Part shown: positions 1 through 5,678 of the stretch, piece by piece
Position numbering within the stretch: position 1 is the first letter of the stretch
Layout of the letters: the number at the start of each line of letters is the position of its first letter
Assembly: GCA_046484775.1 (NCBI GenBank)
Contig: JAWOIG010000109.1
Span: 1-6,533 of the forward strand
DNA length: 6,533 nucleotides
Direction: 5' to 3'
Source: JAFGQE01 sp046484775
GTDB taxonomy: Bacteria; Bacillota; Clostridia; DUPQ01
Translations under genes and position numbers: made by a program
Notes under the pieces: model-generated
What the model was told of the DNA's origin: nothing
Databases searched by the model: none
The model's input: the letters and a program-made list of their open reading frames with translations, nothing else

Positions 1-33
1 TGCTTTTAGCCATATCGGATATTCACCTTTCAT
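1..33 (-). CDS. Possible 5' end of a further minus-strand gene, cut by the window edge
   Basis: Downstream of the Fic gene, two in-frame-open starts are visible on the minus strand. An ATG at 33-31 begins MKGEYPIWLKA. An ATG at 13-11 begins MAKS and is preceded by AAGGTGA at a workable spacing of about 9 bases. Either reading stays open to the edge. The short gap after the Fic stop would suit co-transcription. Too little sequence is present to name a family, and this may not be a gene at all. Confidence 0.25.
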   Translation of the reverse strand, partial: MKGEYPIWLKA

Positions 34-69
34 TTTCTGTTTTCACCCGCGTTCATGGTATTGATGTCA

Positions 70-1137
70 TTACTTGATTTTACCCTTTTCATCCGATTTA
101 ACATACGCACTTGCCGGACCGGCTCCTATTATTTTAATGTATCCGCTTTTTACCAGGCTTGTAAGCGTTCTTTCCACTGTTACCTTACTGATGTCAGGAC
201 AGTATTCCATAATTTCTTTCTTTGTGATTTTTCCTACTTTTCGGTCAATCACCGCTTTGATCCGGTCGGGTTTGGACATCCTGCGATATTTAAGGTGTTC
301 AATGCGGTTTTCAAATTCATCGTAGGCTTTTAAAAGAATCCCCAGATAATATTTTACAAAGGGTTCATATCGATTTTCATCCTCATGCCAGCCTTGCGAA
401 CTCTCCTGCAGCGCTTCATAATATGTGTCTTTTGTCTTTTCAATCAGCATCTCCAGGCTGATATATTTTCCGACGATATAGCCTGCCTTGTAAAGCAAGA
501 GCAAGGTCAGCAGCCGGCTCATTCGGCCATTGCCATCATTGAATGGATGAATACATAGAAAATCCAGAATAAACATTGGAATAAGAATCAATGCATCCAA
601 CGTGTTCCGCTCTGTCATAGCCAGGAATGCATCGCACATATTCATTATAGCTTCCGGTGTCTGAAAAGCAGGAACCGGGGTGAATCTGGTTATCTGCTTT
701 CCATTTGCATCCACTTCAGTAATCTCATTATCAGAATTCTTATAGGTACCGCCCACGGATGACTTTGAGTATGAATACAAGTCCCTGTGCAGCTGCAGTA
801 TGATGTTCGGTCTTGGATTGATGAACTCATAACTCTCGTGAATGGTAGCCAGCACTTCTCTGTAACCGGCGATTTCTTGCTCAGAGCGGTTTCGGGGTTC
901 GGACTTCTCACAAACCAACTCCTCCAATCGTTTATCAGTGGTAAAAATCCCTTCGATACGGTTGGATGCTCCCGTGCTCTGTATTTTGGCGACATCCAGT
1001 AACATATTCAGTTCATCTATATTGGCTTCGATGAATAGTTCCTGCCGACCTTTATTCTCGTGTATATATGCAATCATAGCAACAATTTCGGGTGTCAGAC
1101 ATTGAAGCGGCTTTGTTCTATAATCATAAGTATGCAT
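70..1137 (-). CDS. Fic domain protein, class II (putative AMP transferase) with C-terminal winged helix
   Basis: Fic enzymes usually transfer AMP from ATP to hydroxyl side chains of target proteins. Numbering here counts from the upstream ATG at 1152. The catalytic loop is complete at residues 202-213, HPFNDGNGRMSR, with catalytic His202, acidic Asp206 and the GNGR anion hole. The class II inhibitory motif [S/T]xxxE[G/N] is also present as SNRIEG at 63-68, within the N-terminal Fic_N region, so the enzyme should be autoinhibited by Glu67. The core spans about 90-275. Residues 295-357 look like a winged helix (KKEIMEY, VTVERTLTSLVKSGYI), suggesting DNA binding or target selection. I prefer the start at 1137, giving 355 aa, because GGAG lies 6 bases before it, and because the predicted transcript barely includes a ribosome site for the ATG at 1152. 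Length is normal for this Fic type. It is last in the minus-strand series. No separate antitoxin is visible, as expected for class II. The target is unknown. Confidence 0.93.
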   Translation of the reverse strand: MHTYDYRTKPLQCLTPEIVAMIAYIHENKGRQELFIEANIDELNMLLDVAKIQSTGASNRIEGIFTTDKRLEELVCEKSEPRNRSEQEIAGYREVLATIHESYEFINPRPNIILQLHRDLYSYSKSSVGGTYKNSDNEITEVDANGKQITRFTPVPAFQTPEAIMNMCDAFLAMTERNTLDALILIPMFILDFLCIHPFNDGNGRMSRLLTLLLLYKAGYIVGKYISLEMLIEKTKDTYYEALQESSQGWHEDENRYEPFVKYYLGILLKAYDEFENRIEHLKYRRMSKPDRIKAVIDRKVGKITKKEIMEYCPDISKVTVERTLTSLVKSGYIKIIGAGPASAYVKSDEKGKIK

Positions 1138-1140
1138 TCC

Positions 1141-1175
1141 TATCTCCTTCATTTTTGTTTTATCTCCTTCATTTT
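1141..1175 (-). repeat. Tandemly duplicated ribosome-site/start block before the Fic gene
   Basis: A 15-base block is present twice at a period of 20 bases, at 1141-1155 and 1161-1175. On the minus strand each copy reads AAAATGAAGGAGATA, so each carries an ATG followed by a GGAG ribosome site. The inner copy supplies the ribosome site for the ATG at 1137. The outer copy overlaps the predicted -10 box. The outer ATG would encode only MKEIKQK, and its stop TGA overlaps the ATG at 1152 (ATGA). Confidence 0.8.
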
Positions 1176-1199
1176 ACATGGTTTTGACGTATATAGCAA
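1171..1199 (-). promoter_or_regulatory. Predicted sigma-A-type promoter of the fic gene
   Basis: On the minus strand, TTGCTA (1199-1194) is followed after 17 bases by TAAAAT (1176-1171). These match the -35 and -10 consensus at 4 and 5 of 6 positions. Transcription would start near 1164, so the leader would contain only the inner GGAG. This gives the fic gene its own promoter in the 79-base gap after the DUF3795 gene, so it need not depend on the genes before it. Confidence 0.45.
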
Positions 1200-1231
1200 A
1201 GAAATGATGGAAATCTTCGGGCACCAAGAAC

Positions 1232-1675
1232 CTATTTCCCCCAGCGGTACTTTTTATTCTGCCGCAATGTCTCAAGATTGCAACTCATGCACAGACCGTT
1301 GTGACAGCATATCAAGCCGCCGCATTCCGGACAGCGCCAGGCTGCCTCTTGTTCCCGCAGGAACGCTTCCATGCCGTTTTCCTCAATGGATCTTAAGTTT
1401 TCAATCATGCTCATGTTGTATTTATCGCTGTAACGCTTGTCAATTGATTTCAATCTGTTGCATGGGAAAGCTTCGCATTCAAGGCAGAACCTGACAAGTC
1501 CTTTTCCGACAAGATTACACTGATCCGACATGAAGGTGCAGTTCTTGCCGCGGGGGATGCAGCCGGGACAGTATTTTCTGTTGAATCCCTTGTTCTTCAA
1601 ATCATTTTTCATCGCCTGGTAGCTAACGCATAAGCTGCAGTTCATCCCGCACGGTGCAATCAGTTGCTCTTCCAT
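1232..1675 (-). CDS. DUF3795 family cysteine-rich protein
   Basis: This 147-aa soluble protein has 16 cysteines. The N-terminal signature APCGMNCSLC (C9, C13, C16), CPGC at 36-39, C46 and C53, then FCLECEAFPC (C64, C67, C72), matches the DUF3795 pattern as I know it from anaerobic bacteria and archaea. Its role is unknown, though metal or Fe-S binding is likely. The C-terminal segment 115-132 adds CPEC, CC and CMSC, resembling a zinc-ribbon knuckle pair. It has no signal peptide or membrane segment, so it should be cytoplasmic. GGAGG lies 9 bases before the ATG. It follows the small membrane protein gene by 47 bases and is probably co-transcribed with it. The family call is confident; the biochemical function is not known. 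Confidence 0.82.
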   Translation of the reverse strand: MEEQLIAPCGMNCSLCVSYQAMKNDLKNKGFNRKYCPGCIPRGKNCTFMSDQCNLVGKGLVRFCLECEAFPCNRLKSIDKRYSDKYNMSMIENLRSIEENGMEAFLREQEAAWRCPECGGLICCHNGLCMSCNLETLRQNKKYRWGK

Positions 1676-1722
1676 TTCGCTTTCCCTCCAAAATATATTA
1701 TTCTTTCAACCTGCCGCAAAAA

Positions 1723-2190
1723 TCACCTTATGGATTGATAATTCCGAATGCTTTCGGGGATATGCCCCAGCGCCATTATTATTGCCGCGGCAACAACCGG
1801 CCATGAATTCTGGGCAAGCCCCATGAAAAAGATGCAAAGCACGGGACTCAGGGCCAGCGGGATGGGGATTTTGAAAAGGGGCTCAAACAACAGCCTGAAT
1901 TCGCTGCCATTAGCAAAAAACCTTATCCATCCCATGTAATATATTGCAATCATCAAGCCCATTGGAATCAGGAATATCAGTTTATTCCTGTCAAGACTGA
2001 ATTGCCAGAACAGCGGTAAAATGAAGATGCCGATCCGGCCGATCCATTCAAGGGCAATGATAATAATCCACCATGGGGGCCTCTTCGCCTGCACGGGAAT
2101 ATTGACAGGTGGAAACCCCGCCGCAAGAATGTTCGGCAGAAGAATGAGGCCGATTATCAGGAGATTCACGGGATAAAACTTCATTGGCAT
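1723..2190 (-). CDS. Small hydrophobic integral membrane protein, unknown function
   Basis: I do not recognise a named family. The protein is about 155 aa and almost entirely hydrophobic, with about five membrane segments. Counting from the preferred start, they fall near residues 5-25, 40-62, 70-91, 106-125 and 129-144. Polar points between them include RPPWW, EWIGRIG, YYMGWIRFF and a terminal GHIPESIRNYQSIR. The ATG at 2190 is preferred because GGAG lies 9 bases upstream. Further in-frame ATGs upstream, as far as 2214, would add eight residues (MRMKERMI) and would include the ribosome site in the coding sequence. It is followed closely by the DUF3795 gene. No catalytic motif or transporter signature is visible. 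Confidence 0.7.
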   Translation of the reverse strand: MPMKFYPVNLLIIGLILLPNILAAGFPPVNIPVQAKRPPWWIIIIALEWIGRIGIFILPLFWQFSLDRNKLIFLIPMGLMIAIYYMGWIRFFANGSEFRLLFEPLFKIPIPLALSPVLCIFFMGLAQNSWPVVAAAIIMALGHIPESIRNYQSIR

Positions 2191-2305
2191 TATCATACGC
2201 TCCTTCATTCGCAAACAAACCTGATGGCCTGTAATAGGTGTTCATGTAATTCCCCAGCATCTGCCAAAGGCCCGCTATATTTTTCAATCCCGCGGTATAA
2301 CCCAT
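2180..2305 (-). other. Short coding-like stretch upstream of the membrane protein gene (possible remnant)
   Basis: An ATG at 2305 has GGAGG 11 bases upstream. It opens a reading frame whose first 40 or so residues look protein-like (MGYTAGLKNIAGLWQMLGNY onward). The frame then runs out of register into the start of the membrane protein gene and ends at 2048 in sequence that does not look like protein. An in-frame TGA directly precedes the ATG. It could be a tiny gene, a frameshifted leftover of an older gene, or chance. I do not recognise it. Confidence 0.2.
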
Positions 2306-2371
2306 TCAATGTACAGCCTCCGGGCTCTTTTCAATTATATATCACTTAAAACCAATAGTTCAAAAGTCTTT

Positions 2372-3853
2372 TCAATGCATCCTTCGTCCCAGTTCCTCCC
2401 ATATCCTCACCATCGCCAGCGTGTCGAGCCTGCAGTATTCCAGCAGCTCCCTCCTGATTCGTTCGCGATCCTCAGGCGCCAAGTGAGGCAGGGACAGGTA
2501 TGCGGCCGATGCCTCGCGGCCGTTGCTTACACCACCTAGATTGTCGTACGACAGTTCAGGGTCGTCCGGGAAGAGTGCGGGCAGGACGTTCTTGATCGAG
2601 TGGCTTCCCCGCATATCTTTTTTATACAGGTACCGGTTCTGAAACGGAAGCATCAGGTCGTGCATGTTCCGCACGATTGAATTCAGGGATTCCGACAGGT
2701 CCGGGTACATTGCCGCAAGCTGCCTTATGATTGTTTTCTCGAACGTCATGTTGTAGGCGAGTACGCAGGCATCCCGCGGGATGTCGGCGGCAAGACGTTC
2801 CGCAAGCAGCCTCCTCGGGTCGGTTCCCTCCTCCGCAAGGAACTCGCTGTGGCGCGGCGGTGCGTTTTCAGTGTCGATATAGTGAAGCGAGTACTGTGTG
2901 GGTATCTGCTGAAACGGCCTGGTGCCGTCGAACAGCGGTATGGCGGGATTGATGGTTTCGAAATCGAGGAAATAGAGCGGATATCCCAGCGAGTCGATAA
3001 ATCCTTTTATCCTCTCCTTGTTGATGAATTCGGAATCATCCAGCCGGGCATCGACCTGCACCATCGCCTTGCCGGTCAGCTTGATTTTACCCTTTCGTAT
3101 GTCGCCGAACGTGATAATCCCGTCCCTGTAAAGCCTGAACTTTTTGTCGAGCTGCATTCCTGCGATGTCGAACACCGAATTTTCGGGGACGTGCCGGAAG
3201 CAGTAGCCCTTGAACGGGCAAGTGTATGGGTTTTCGCAGTGCATGCCGATGCCGACCTCCGGCTCGCCGTCCTCCTCCCTCATCGCAAGCGCAGCCAGCA
3301 GGCTTGATTCTATACCGGGTCTTATATTATCGGCCCGTTCGGTGACATCCTCCCGGGTGAACAGCCTGTTCAGGTCAAGCGCTCCATGGCGCACATAGCC
3401 GCTGTTGACATGCAAGATATATACGCGGTTGACGGAGATTTTGCATGATTCAAGGACACGGCGCTGGAAGGCAACGTCGTCGATGTAAACGTCCTTTACG
3501 CCCGTGGATGCCTTGACTTCGAGGATGTCGTAGGCATTGCCGCTCCGGGCCAGGATGTCACAGATGGCGAAGGTCCCTTCGTGTGCGAAGGCAGCCTCAT
3601 ATATGACTTTCTCGCCCGTGGTTATGAGGGCTTTCGTCCTGTCTATCATATTGGCTATGTTGCGGCCGTCGGCACCGTTGTATTCCACGAGCACTCCGCC
3701 CGGGAACAGGTCCCGCGCGAGTTCGCCGACCATGGTACCCATCTGAAAGGCCGCCTGGTCGGTTTCGTCAGCCAGCTCCTTCCTGTATGAGCCCAGCCAT
3801 AGCCTTTTGGGACACTGCCGGTAATCTATGAATCTTGATTTCGATATTTTCAT
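2372..3853 (-). CDS. DUF2779 protein: Cas4-like PD-(D/E)XK nuclease plus DEDD-exonuclease-like domain
   Basis: This 493-aa protein appears to carry two nuclease-like modules. Residues 1-225 resemble the Cas4/RecB nuclease fold. The motif includes D99 in AICDIL and E112-V-K114 in DILEVKAST. Cys14 (YRQCPKRLWL), together with Cys206, Cys212 and Cys218, fits the Cas4/AddB-type 4Fe-4S cluster. Residues 290-490 are the DUF2779 domain, with YFLDFET (D297, E299) as an Exo I-like motif, AYNMTFEK (N368-E372) as an Exo II-like motif, and YCRLDT (Y473, D477) as an Exo III-like motif of DEDD exonucleases. HSIKN at 417-421 is also typical. The substrate is unknown; a role in DNA repair or defence is an inference. 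The start is supported by a run of G 5 bases upstream. The gene is visibly more GC-rich than its neighbours, hinting at separate acquisition. It follows the terminator at 3922-3956, so it should be transcribed independently, although I found no convincing promoter in the 68 bases between. Confidence 0.88.
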   Translation of the reverse strand: MKISKSRFIDYRQCPKRLWLGSYRKELADETDQAAFQMGTMVGELARDLFPGGVLVEYNGADGRNIANMIDRTKALITTGEKVIYEAAFAHEGTFAICDILARSGNAYDILEVKASTGVKDVYIDDVAFQRRVLESCKISVNRVYILHVNSGYVRHGALDLNRLFTREDVTERADNIRPGIESSLLAALAMREEDGEPEVGIGMHCENPYTCPFKGYCFRHVPENSVFDIAGMQLDKKFRLYRDGIITFGDIRKGKIKLTGKAMVQVDARLDDSEFINKERIKGFIDSLGYPLYFLDFETINPAIPLFDGTRPFQQIPTQYSLHYIDTENAPPRHSEFLAEEGTDPRRLLAERLAADIPRDACVLAYNMTFEKTIIRQLAAMYPDLSESLNSIVRNMHDLMLPFQNRYLYKKDMRGSHSIKNVLPALFPDDPELSYDNLGGVSNGREASAAYLSLPHLAPEDRERIRRELLEYCRLDTLAMVRIWEELGRRMH

Positions 3854-3921
3854 ACCATCCCCCCGATATCAGGATCATGCCGTATGGAGTGTGCTAAAAT
3901 TAGCTCCGTTGATAAAGTCAC

Positions 3922-3956
3922 CTAAAAAAACCACAAAAATGCCCAGGGCATTTTTG
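3922..3956 (-). terminator. Strong intrinsic terminator after the 195-aa membrane protein gene
   Basis: An 11-base perfect inverted repeat, CAAAAATGCCC / GGGCATTTTTG (3934-3944 and 3946-3956), lies four bases after the stop codon of the 195-aa gene. On the minus strand the stem ends in a T run, and a second run of seven T follows (3930-3924). The flanking A and T runs are symmetric, so the site could also work on the plus strand, but no plus-strand gene ends there. Confidence 0.85.
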
Positions 3957-3959
3957 TTG

Positions 3960-4547
3960 TTAAGTTCCGGGATTGCGTTTTTTGAATTCTTCCTTTGCTC
4001 TTTCGTCCGTGGCATTTAGCGGGCATGCAAAATTCATGCATTTTCTGCACATAAACCGGTGCATCAGATAAAAGCCTGCAAGTATATACGCAAAAAATAT
4101 GGACAGAAGAATAAACCGACCTGTAAATGCAATTATTGCCGCGGGGTATAGAAATACAAATGCAATCCCGGAAAAGAAAACAATTTTCTCCAAAATGCTC
4201 ATGGGCCCCGGTCTGTATTTCCAGATTTTCGGGGAGCCGTAATTCGCCCAGCATTTTAACGTCCTGGTTTCAGGCTCTGCGTAATGGGGGCAGTGGGAGC
4301 ACATTACCCGGATTTCAACCAATCCGAAAAAAAGCAAGACAGCTGCAACCCAAGGAATGATGAACAGCCAGTGGTTCATACACATGCCGATGATCCCGAT
4401 AGCAAAGGATGGGATTGCGACCAGCAGAAAACACGCCAGTGATTTTGCGTTAAAGTGGCACACAATGGCTTTTCCGGCTTCGCAGCCCTCGCATGTTTTC
4501 TCTGTGCATGTGCATATGGGTTTGTTTTGGTCCAGAAAAGCTTTCAT
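3960..4547 (-). CDS. Four-helix membrane protein with three cysteine clusters, unknown function
   Basis: I do not recognise a named family for this 195-aa protein. It has four membrane segments, near residues 38-57, 60-79, 121-142 and 145-163. Cysteines sit in three groups outside the membrane: C12, C14, C19, C22 and C30 at the N-terminus; C83, C86 and C99 in the central loop (MCSHCPHY, LKCWANYG); and C167, C170 and C175 after the last helix (MCRKCMNFACPLN). If the N-terminus is inside, all three groups face the cytoplasm, and the lysines and arginines of the central loop agree with that. Metal, Fe-S or redox chemistry at the membrane face is therefore plausible, but it is an inference. The ribosome site is weak: GGGGG 12 bases before the ATG. 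A promoter lies at 4602-4630 and a terminator directly follows, so this is probably a single-gene unit. Confidence 0.8.
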   Translation of the reverse strand: MKAFLDQNKPICTCTEKTCEGCEAGKAIVCHFNAKSLACFLLVAIPSFAIGIIGMCMNHWLFIIPWVAAVLLFFGLVEIRVMCSHCPHYAEPETRTLKCWANYGSPKIWKYRPGPMSILEKIVFFSGIAFVFLYPAAIIAFTGRFILLSIFFAYILAGFYLMHRFMCRKCMNFACPLNATDERAKEEFKKRNPGT

Positions 4548-4601
4548 ACTATAAATGTTCCCCCATACTGATCCTTTTGGTTATGCCGCCAGGATAAATC
4601 C

Positions 4602-4630
4602 AGTATAGCAATATTGCATCGTCGTGAAAA
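4602..4630 (-). promoter_or_regulatory. Predicted extended -10 promoter of the 195-aa membrane protein gene
   Basis: The minus strand has TTTTCA (4630-4625), 17 bases, then TATACT (4607-4602), preceded by TG one base upstream, which is the extended -10 element. Transcription would begin near 4595, giving a leader of about 48 bases. The repeat cluster at 4644-4743 begins 13 bases upstream of the -35 box. Confidence 0.5.
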
Positions 4631-4643
4631 GAAATAGTGCCAT

Positions 4644-4743
4644 CAGGGAATTGTCCCTGGGATGATTTTCCGTTTTTCGGCAAATTGTCCCAGGGACGCT
4701 TCCCCGCTCCCAGGGACGCTTCCCCGCTCTGGGGTTTTTCCCC
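4644..4743. repeat. GC-rich intergenic repeat cluster 1 (hairpin module plus 20-bp tandem units)
   Basis: The cluster fills most of the gap between the 132-aa lipoprotein gene and the promoter of the 195-aa gene. It starts with GGGAATTGTCCC (4646-4657), continues into the long hairpin at 4653-4697, then has the 20-base unit CCCAGGGACGCTTCCCCGCT twice without change (4689-4708, 4709-4728), and ends in GGGGTTTTTCCCC (4731-4743). The first tandem unit overlaps the 3' arm of the hairpin. Bases 4657-4687 recur in cluster 2. The TCCCTGGGA/TCCCAGGGA cores resemble REP-type palindromic intergenic elements, but no REP-associated transposase gene is in the window. Confidence 0.85.
4653..4697. other. 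45-base near-perfect hairpin within repeat cluster 1
   Basis: The outer stem is ten perfect pairs, GTCCCTGGGA (4653-4662) with TCCCAGGGAC (4688-4697). Read as plus-strand RNA, two G-U pairs follow (4663-4664 with 4686-4687), and then the inner stem ATTTTCCG (4665-4672) pairs with CGGCAAAT (4678-4685) with one T/C mismatch around a TTTTT loop. This makes 20 stacked positions with a single mismatch. Neither strand has a T run directly after the stem, so it is not a typical intrinsic terminator. Confidence 0.7.
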
Positions 4744-4753
4744 GTTTTTAATA

Positions 4754-5152
4754 TTAATTGATTTTTATAGGGATGGGTTTATTTCCCGGCCAGTTCAGCA
4801 TCAATCCTGTTGCCCCTTCCGGGATGACAAACCCAAGGAAGTTTTCTCTTGATTCGATTCCCCCGGTAAACTTTTCTGCGCTGCTGCCGTCTGAAGATGT
4901 TAAAATAACATTATTACTGGCCCCAAAGAACCCGCTTTTCGGTTCTCCATCTTTAGGCTCAAAGTAAATGAACAGCATTTTGTAACCGGTTTTGGCTGAC
5001 TGTCCCGCAAATTCATCGAGAATTACAGCTCTCTTGACAGTCATTTCTCCGACAGATGTACTAATAATGGATTTGCCGGATGAACAACCTGCGACAAATA
5101 ATGCGACGACAATGATGAAACTAACGACTAAATACAATTTTTTATGTTTCAT
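4754..5152 (-). CDS. Predicted lipoprotein, 132 aa, DUF4352-like beta-sandwich possible
   Basis: The N-terminus is a type II signal peptide: MKHKK, a hydrophobic stretch at 6-20, then the lipobox VAGC with lipidated Cys23, followed by SSGKS. The mature domain of about 110 residues alternates short hydrophobic strands and ends WPGNKPIPIKIN, consistent with a small surface-exposed beta-sandwich of the DUF4352 kind. That family call is tentative. No catalytic motif is visible. The protein should be anchored to the outer face of the cytoplasmic membrane. GAGGG is placed 7 bases before the ATG. The nearest upstream gene ends 129 bases away. I found no convincing promoter of its own, although the spacer has AT-rich candidates near 5170. 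No T-run terminator follows; repeat cluster 1 begins within 11 bases of the stop. Confidence 0.8.
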   Translation of the reverse strand: MKHKKLYLVVSFIIVVALFVAGCSSGKSIISTSVGEMTVKRAVILDEFAGQSAKTGYKMLFIYFEPKDGEPKSGFFGASNNVILTSSDGSSAEKFTGGIESRENFLGFVIPEGATGLMLNWPGNKPIPIKIN

Positions 5153-5281
5153 TATTTTACCCTCGTTCTTTTTTATATCAAATGAATTCGCTCATAAAGT
5201 CTGCAATATAATTCCACCGGAGTGTGAGGGGATGCATGCTGCCCGGTAGCCCCGGCCCTTGATCCATCCCGCCATTTCAAT
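5153..5281. other. Intergenic spacer with a GC-rich imperfect hairpin
   Basis: Within this spacer, GGGATGCAT (5229-5237) pairs with ATCCATCCC (5262-5270) with one mismatch, enclosing a GC-rich interior with two CCGG blocks (5243-5246, 5252-5255). It lies 12 bases after the stop of the 98-aa gene, so it could hinder read-through, but no T run follows on the minus strand. The rest is AT-rich leader sequence of the lipoprotein gene. Confidence 0.3.
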
Positions 5282-5578
5282 CTAGTTCCGCGTTGCCTTT
5301 CTTATCATATCCTTGGTAATCCCCAATTCCTTTGCCAAACCATTGGCTTTTTTGTTAATCATAACGCCCAATACAGCTATCAGGGCTATTATCAATATGG
5401 CTGGAGCAAACCCTGATATGTCAAAAGCATAAATGGAAATCACAACTACCACCGTGAGGACCCCAAACACAATCGTAGAGTTGCGGCTCGCCTTAATCTG
5501 TGCTTGTTTCCATTCCTCAAACTTATCCGGATCAACACCCGGGAAATCTTCCGGTACCAGATTACTTAACTTCTTCAT
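5282..5578 (-). CDS. Small two-helix membrane protein, 98 aa, unknown function
   Basis: I do not recognise a family. The N-terminal 30 residues are polar (DFPGVDPDKFEEWKQAQIKA). Two membrane helices follow, near 34-52 and 57-75, separated by a short turn (DISGF), so both ends face the same side, probably the cytoplasm. The C-terminal tail, NKKANGLAKELGITKDMIRKA, is basic and likely helical. GGAG lies 10 bases before the ATG, and a good extended -10 promoter lies at 5636-5663, giving a leader of about 50 bases. Possible roles include a small regulator or an accessory subunit, but nothing visible decides this. Confidence 0.75.
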   Translation of the reverse strand: MKKLSNLVPEDFPGVDPDKFEEWKQAQIKASRNSTIVFGVLTVVVVISIYAFDISGFAPAILIIALIAVLGVMINKKANGLAKELGITKDMIRKATRN

Positions 5579-5635
5579 TTCTCAGCATCTCCATTTGCAT
5601 AGTATTTTACAAAAAGCTCAAGAAGTGTTGTTTAT

Positions 5636-5663
5636 ATTATAACATTTAGCAAACCCTTTTCCA
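5636..5663 (-). promoter_or_regulatory. Predicted extended -10 promoter of the 98-aa membrane protein gene
   Basis: The minus strand carries a perfect TATAAT (5641-5636) with TG one base upstream (5644-5643), the full extended -10 motif. The best -35 candidate is TGGAAA (5663-5658) at 16 bases, which is weak, as is common with extended -10 promoters. Transcription would start near 5629. Repeat cluster 2 begins about 16 bases upstream of the -35 box. Confidence 0.55.
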
Positions 5664-5678
5664 CACAACAGATCGCGG

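Noticed and set aside
70..1152. A toxin-antitoxin pair involving Fic
   Set aside because: The inhibitory SNRIEG motif is inside the Fic protein itself and no small antitoxin-like gene lies beside it. DUF3795 is not a known Fic antitoxin.
1060..1494. A long plus-strand open frame opposite the fic start and DUF3795 gene
   Set aside because: It is the antisense of a clear cysteine-rich protein, with no ribosome site and no recognisable motif.
1685..1720. Possible promoter TTGCGG / TATATT before the DUF3795 gene
   Set aside because: The -35 box matches poorly, and the implied start would fall within the ribosome site. Co-transcription with the preceding gene is simpler.
2849..3307. A long plus-strand open frame opposite the DUF2779 gene
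   Set aside because: It is a shadow of the GC-rich nuclease gene, whose motifs define the true frame.
4731..4749. GGGG-TTTTT-CCCC followed by G and TTTTT, terminator-like on the plus strand
   Set aside because: The stem is only four pairs, no plus-strand gene ends there, and on the minus strand there is no T run after the stem. It is treated as part of repeat cluster 1.
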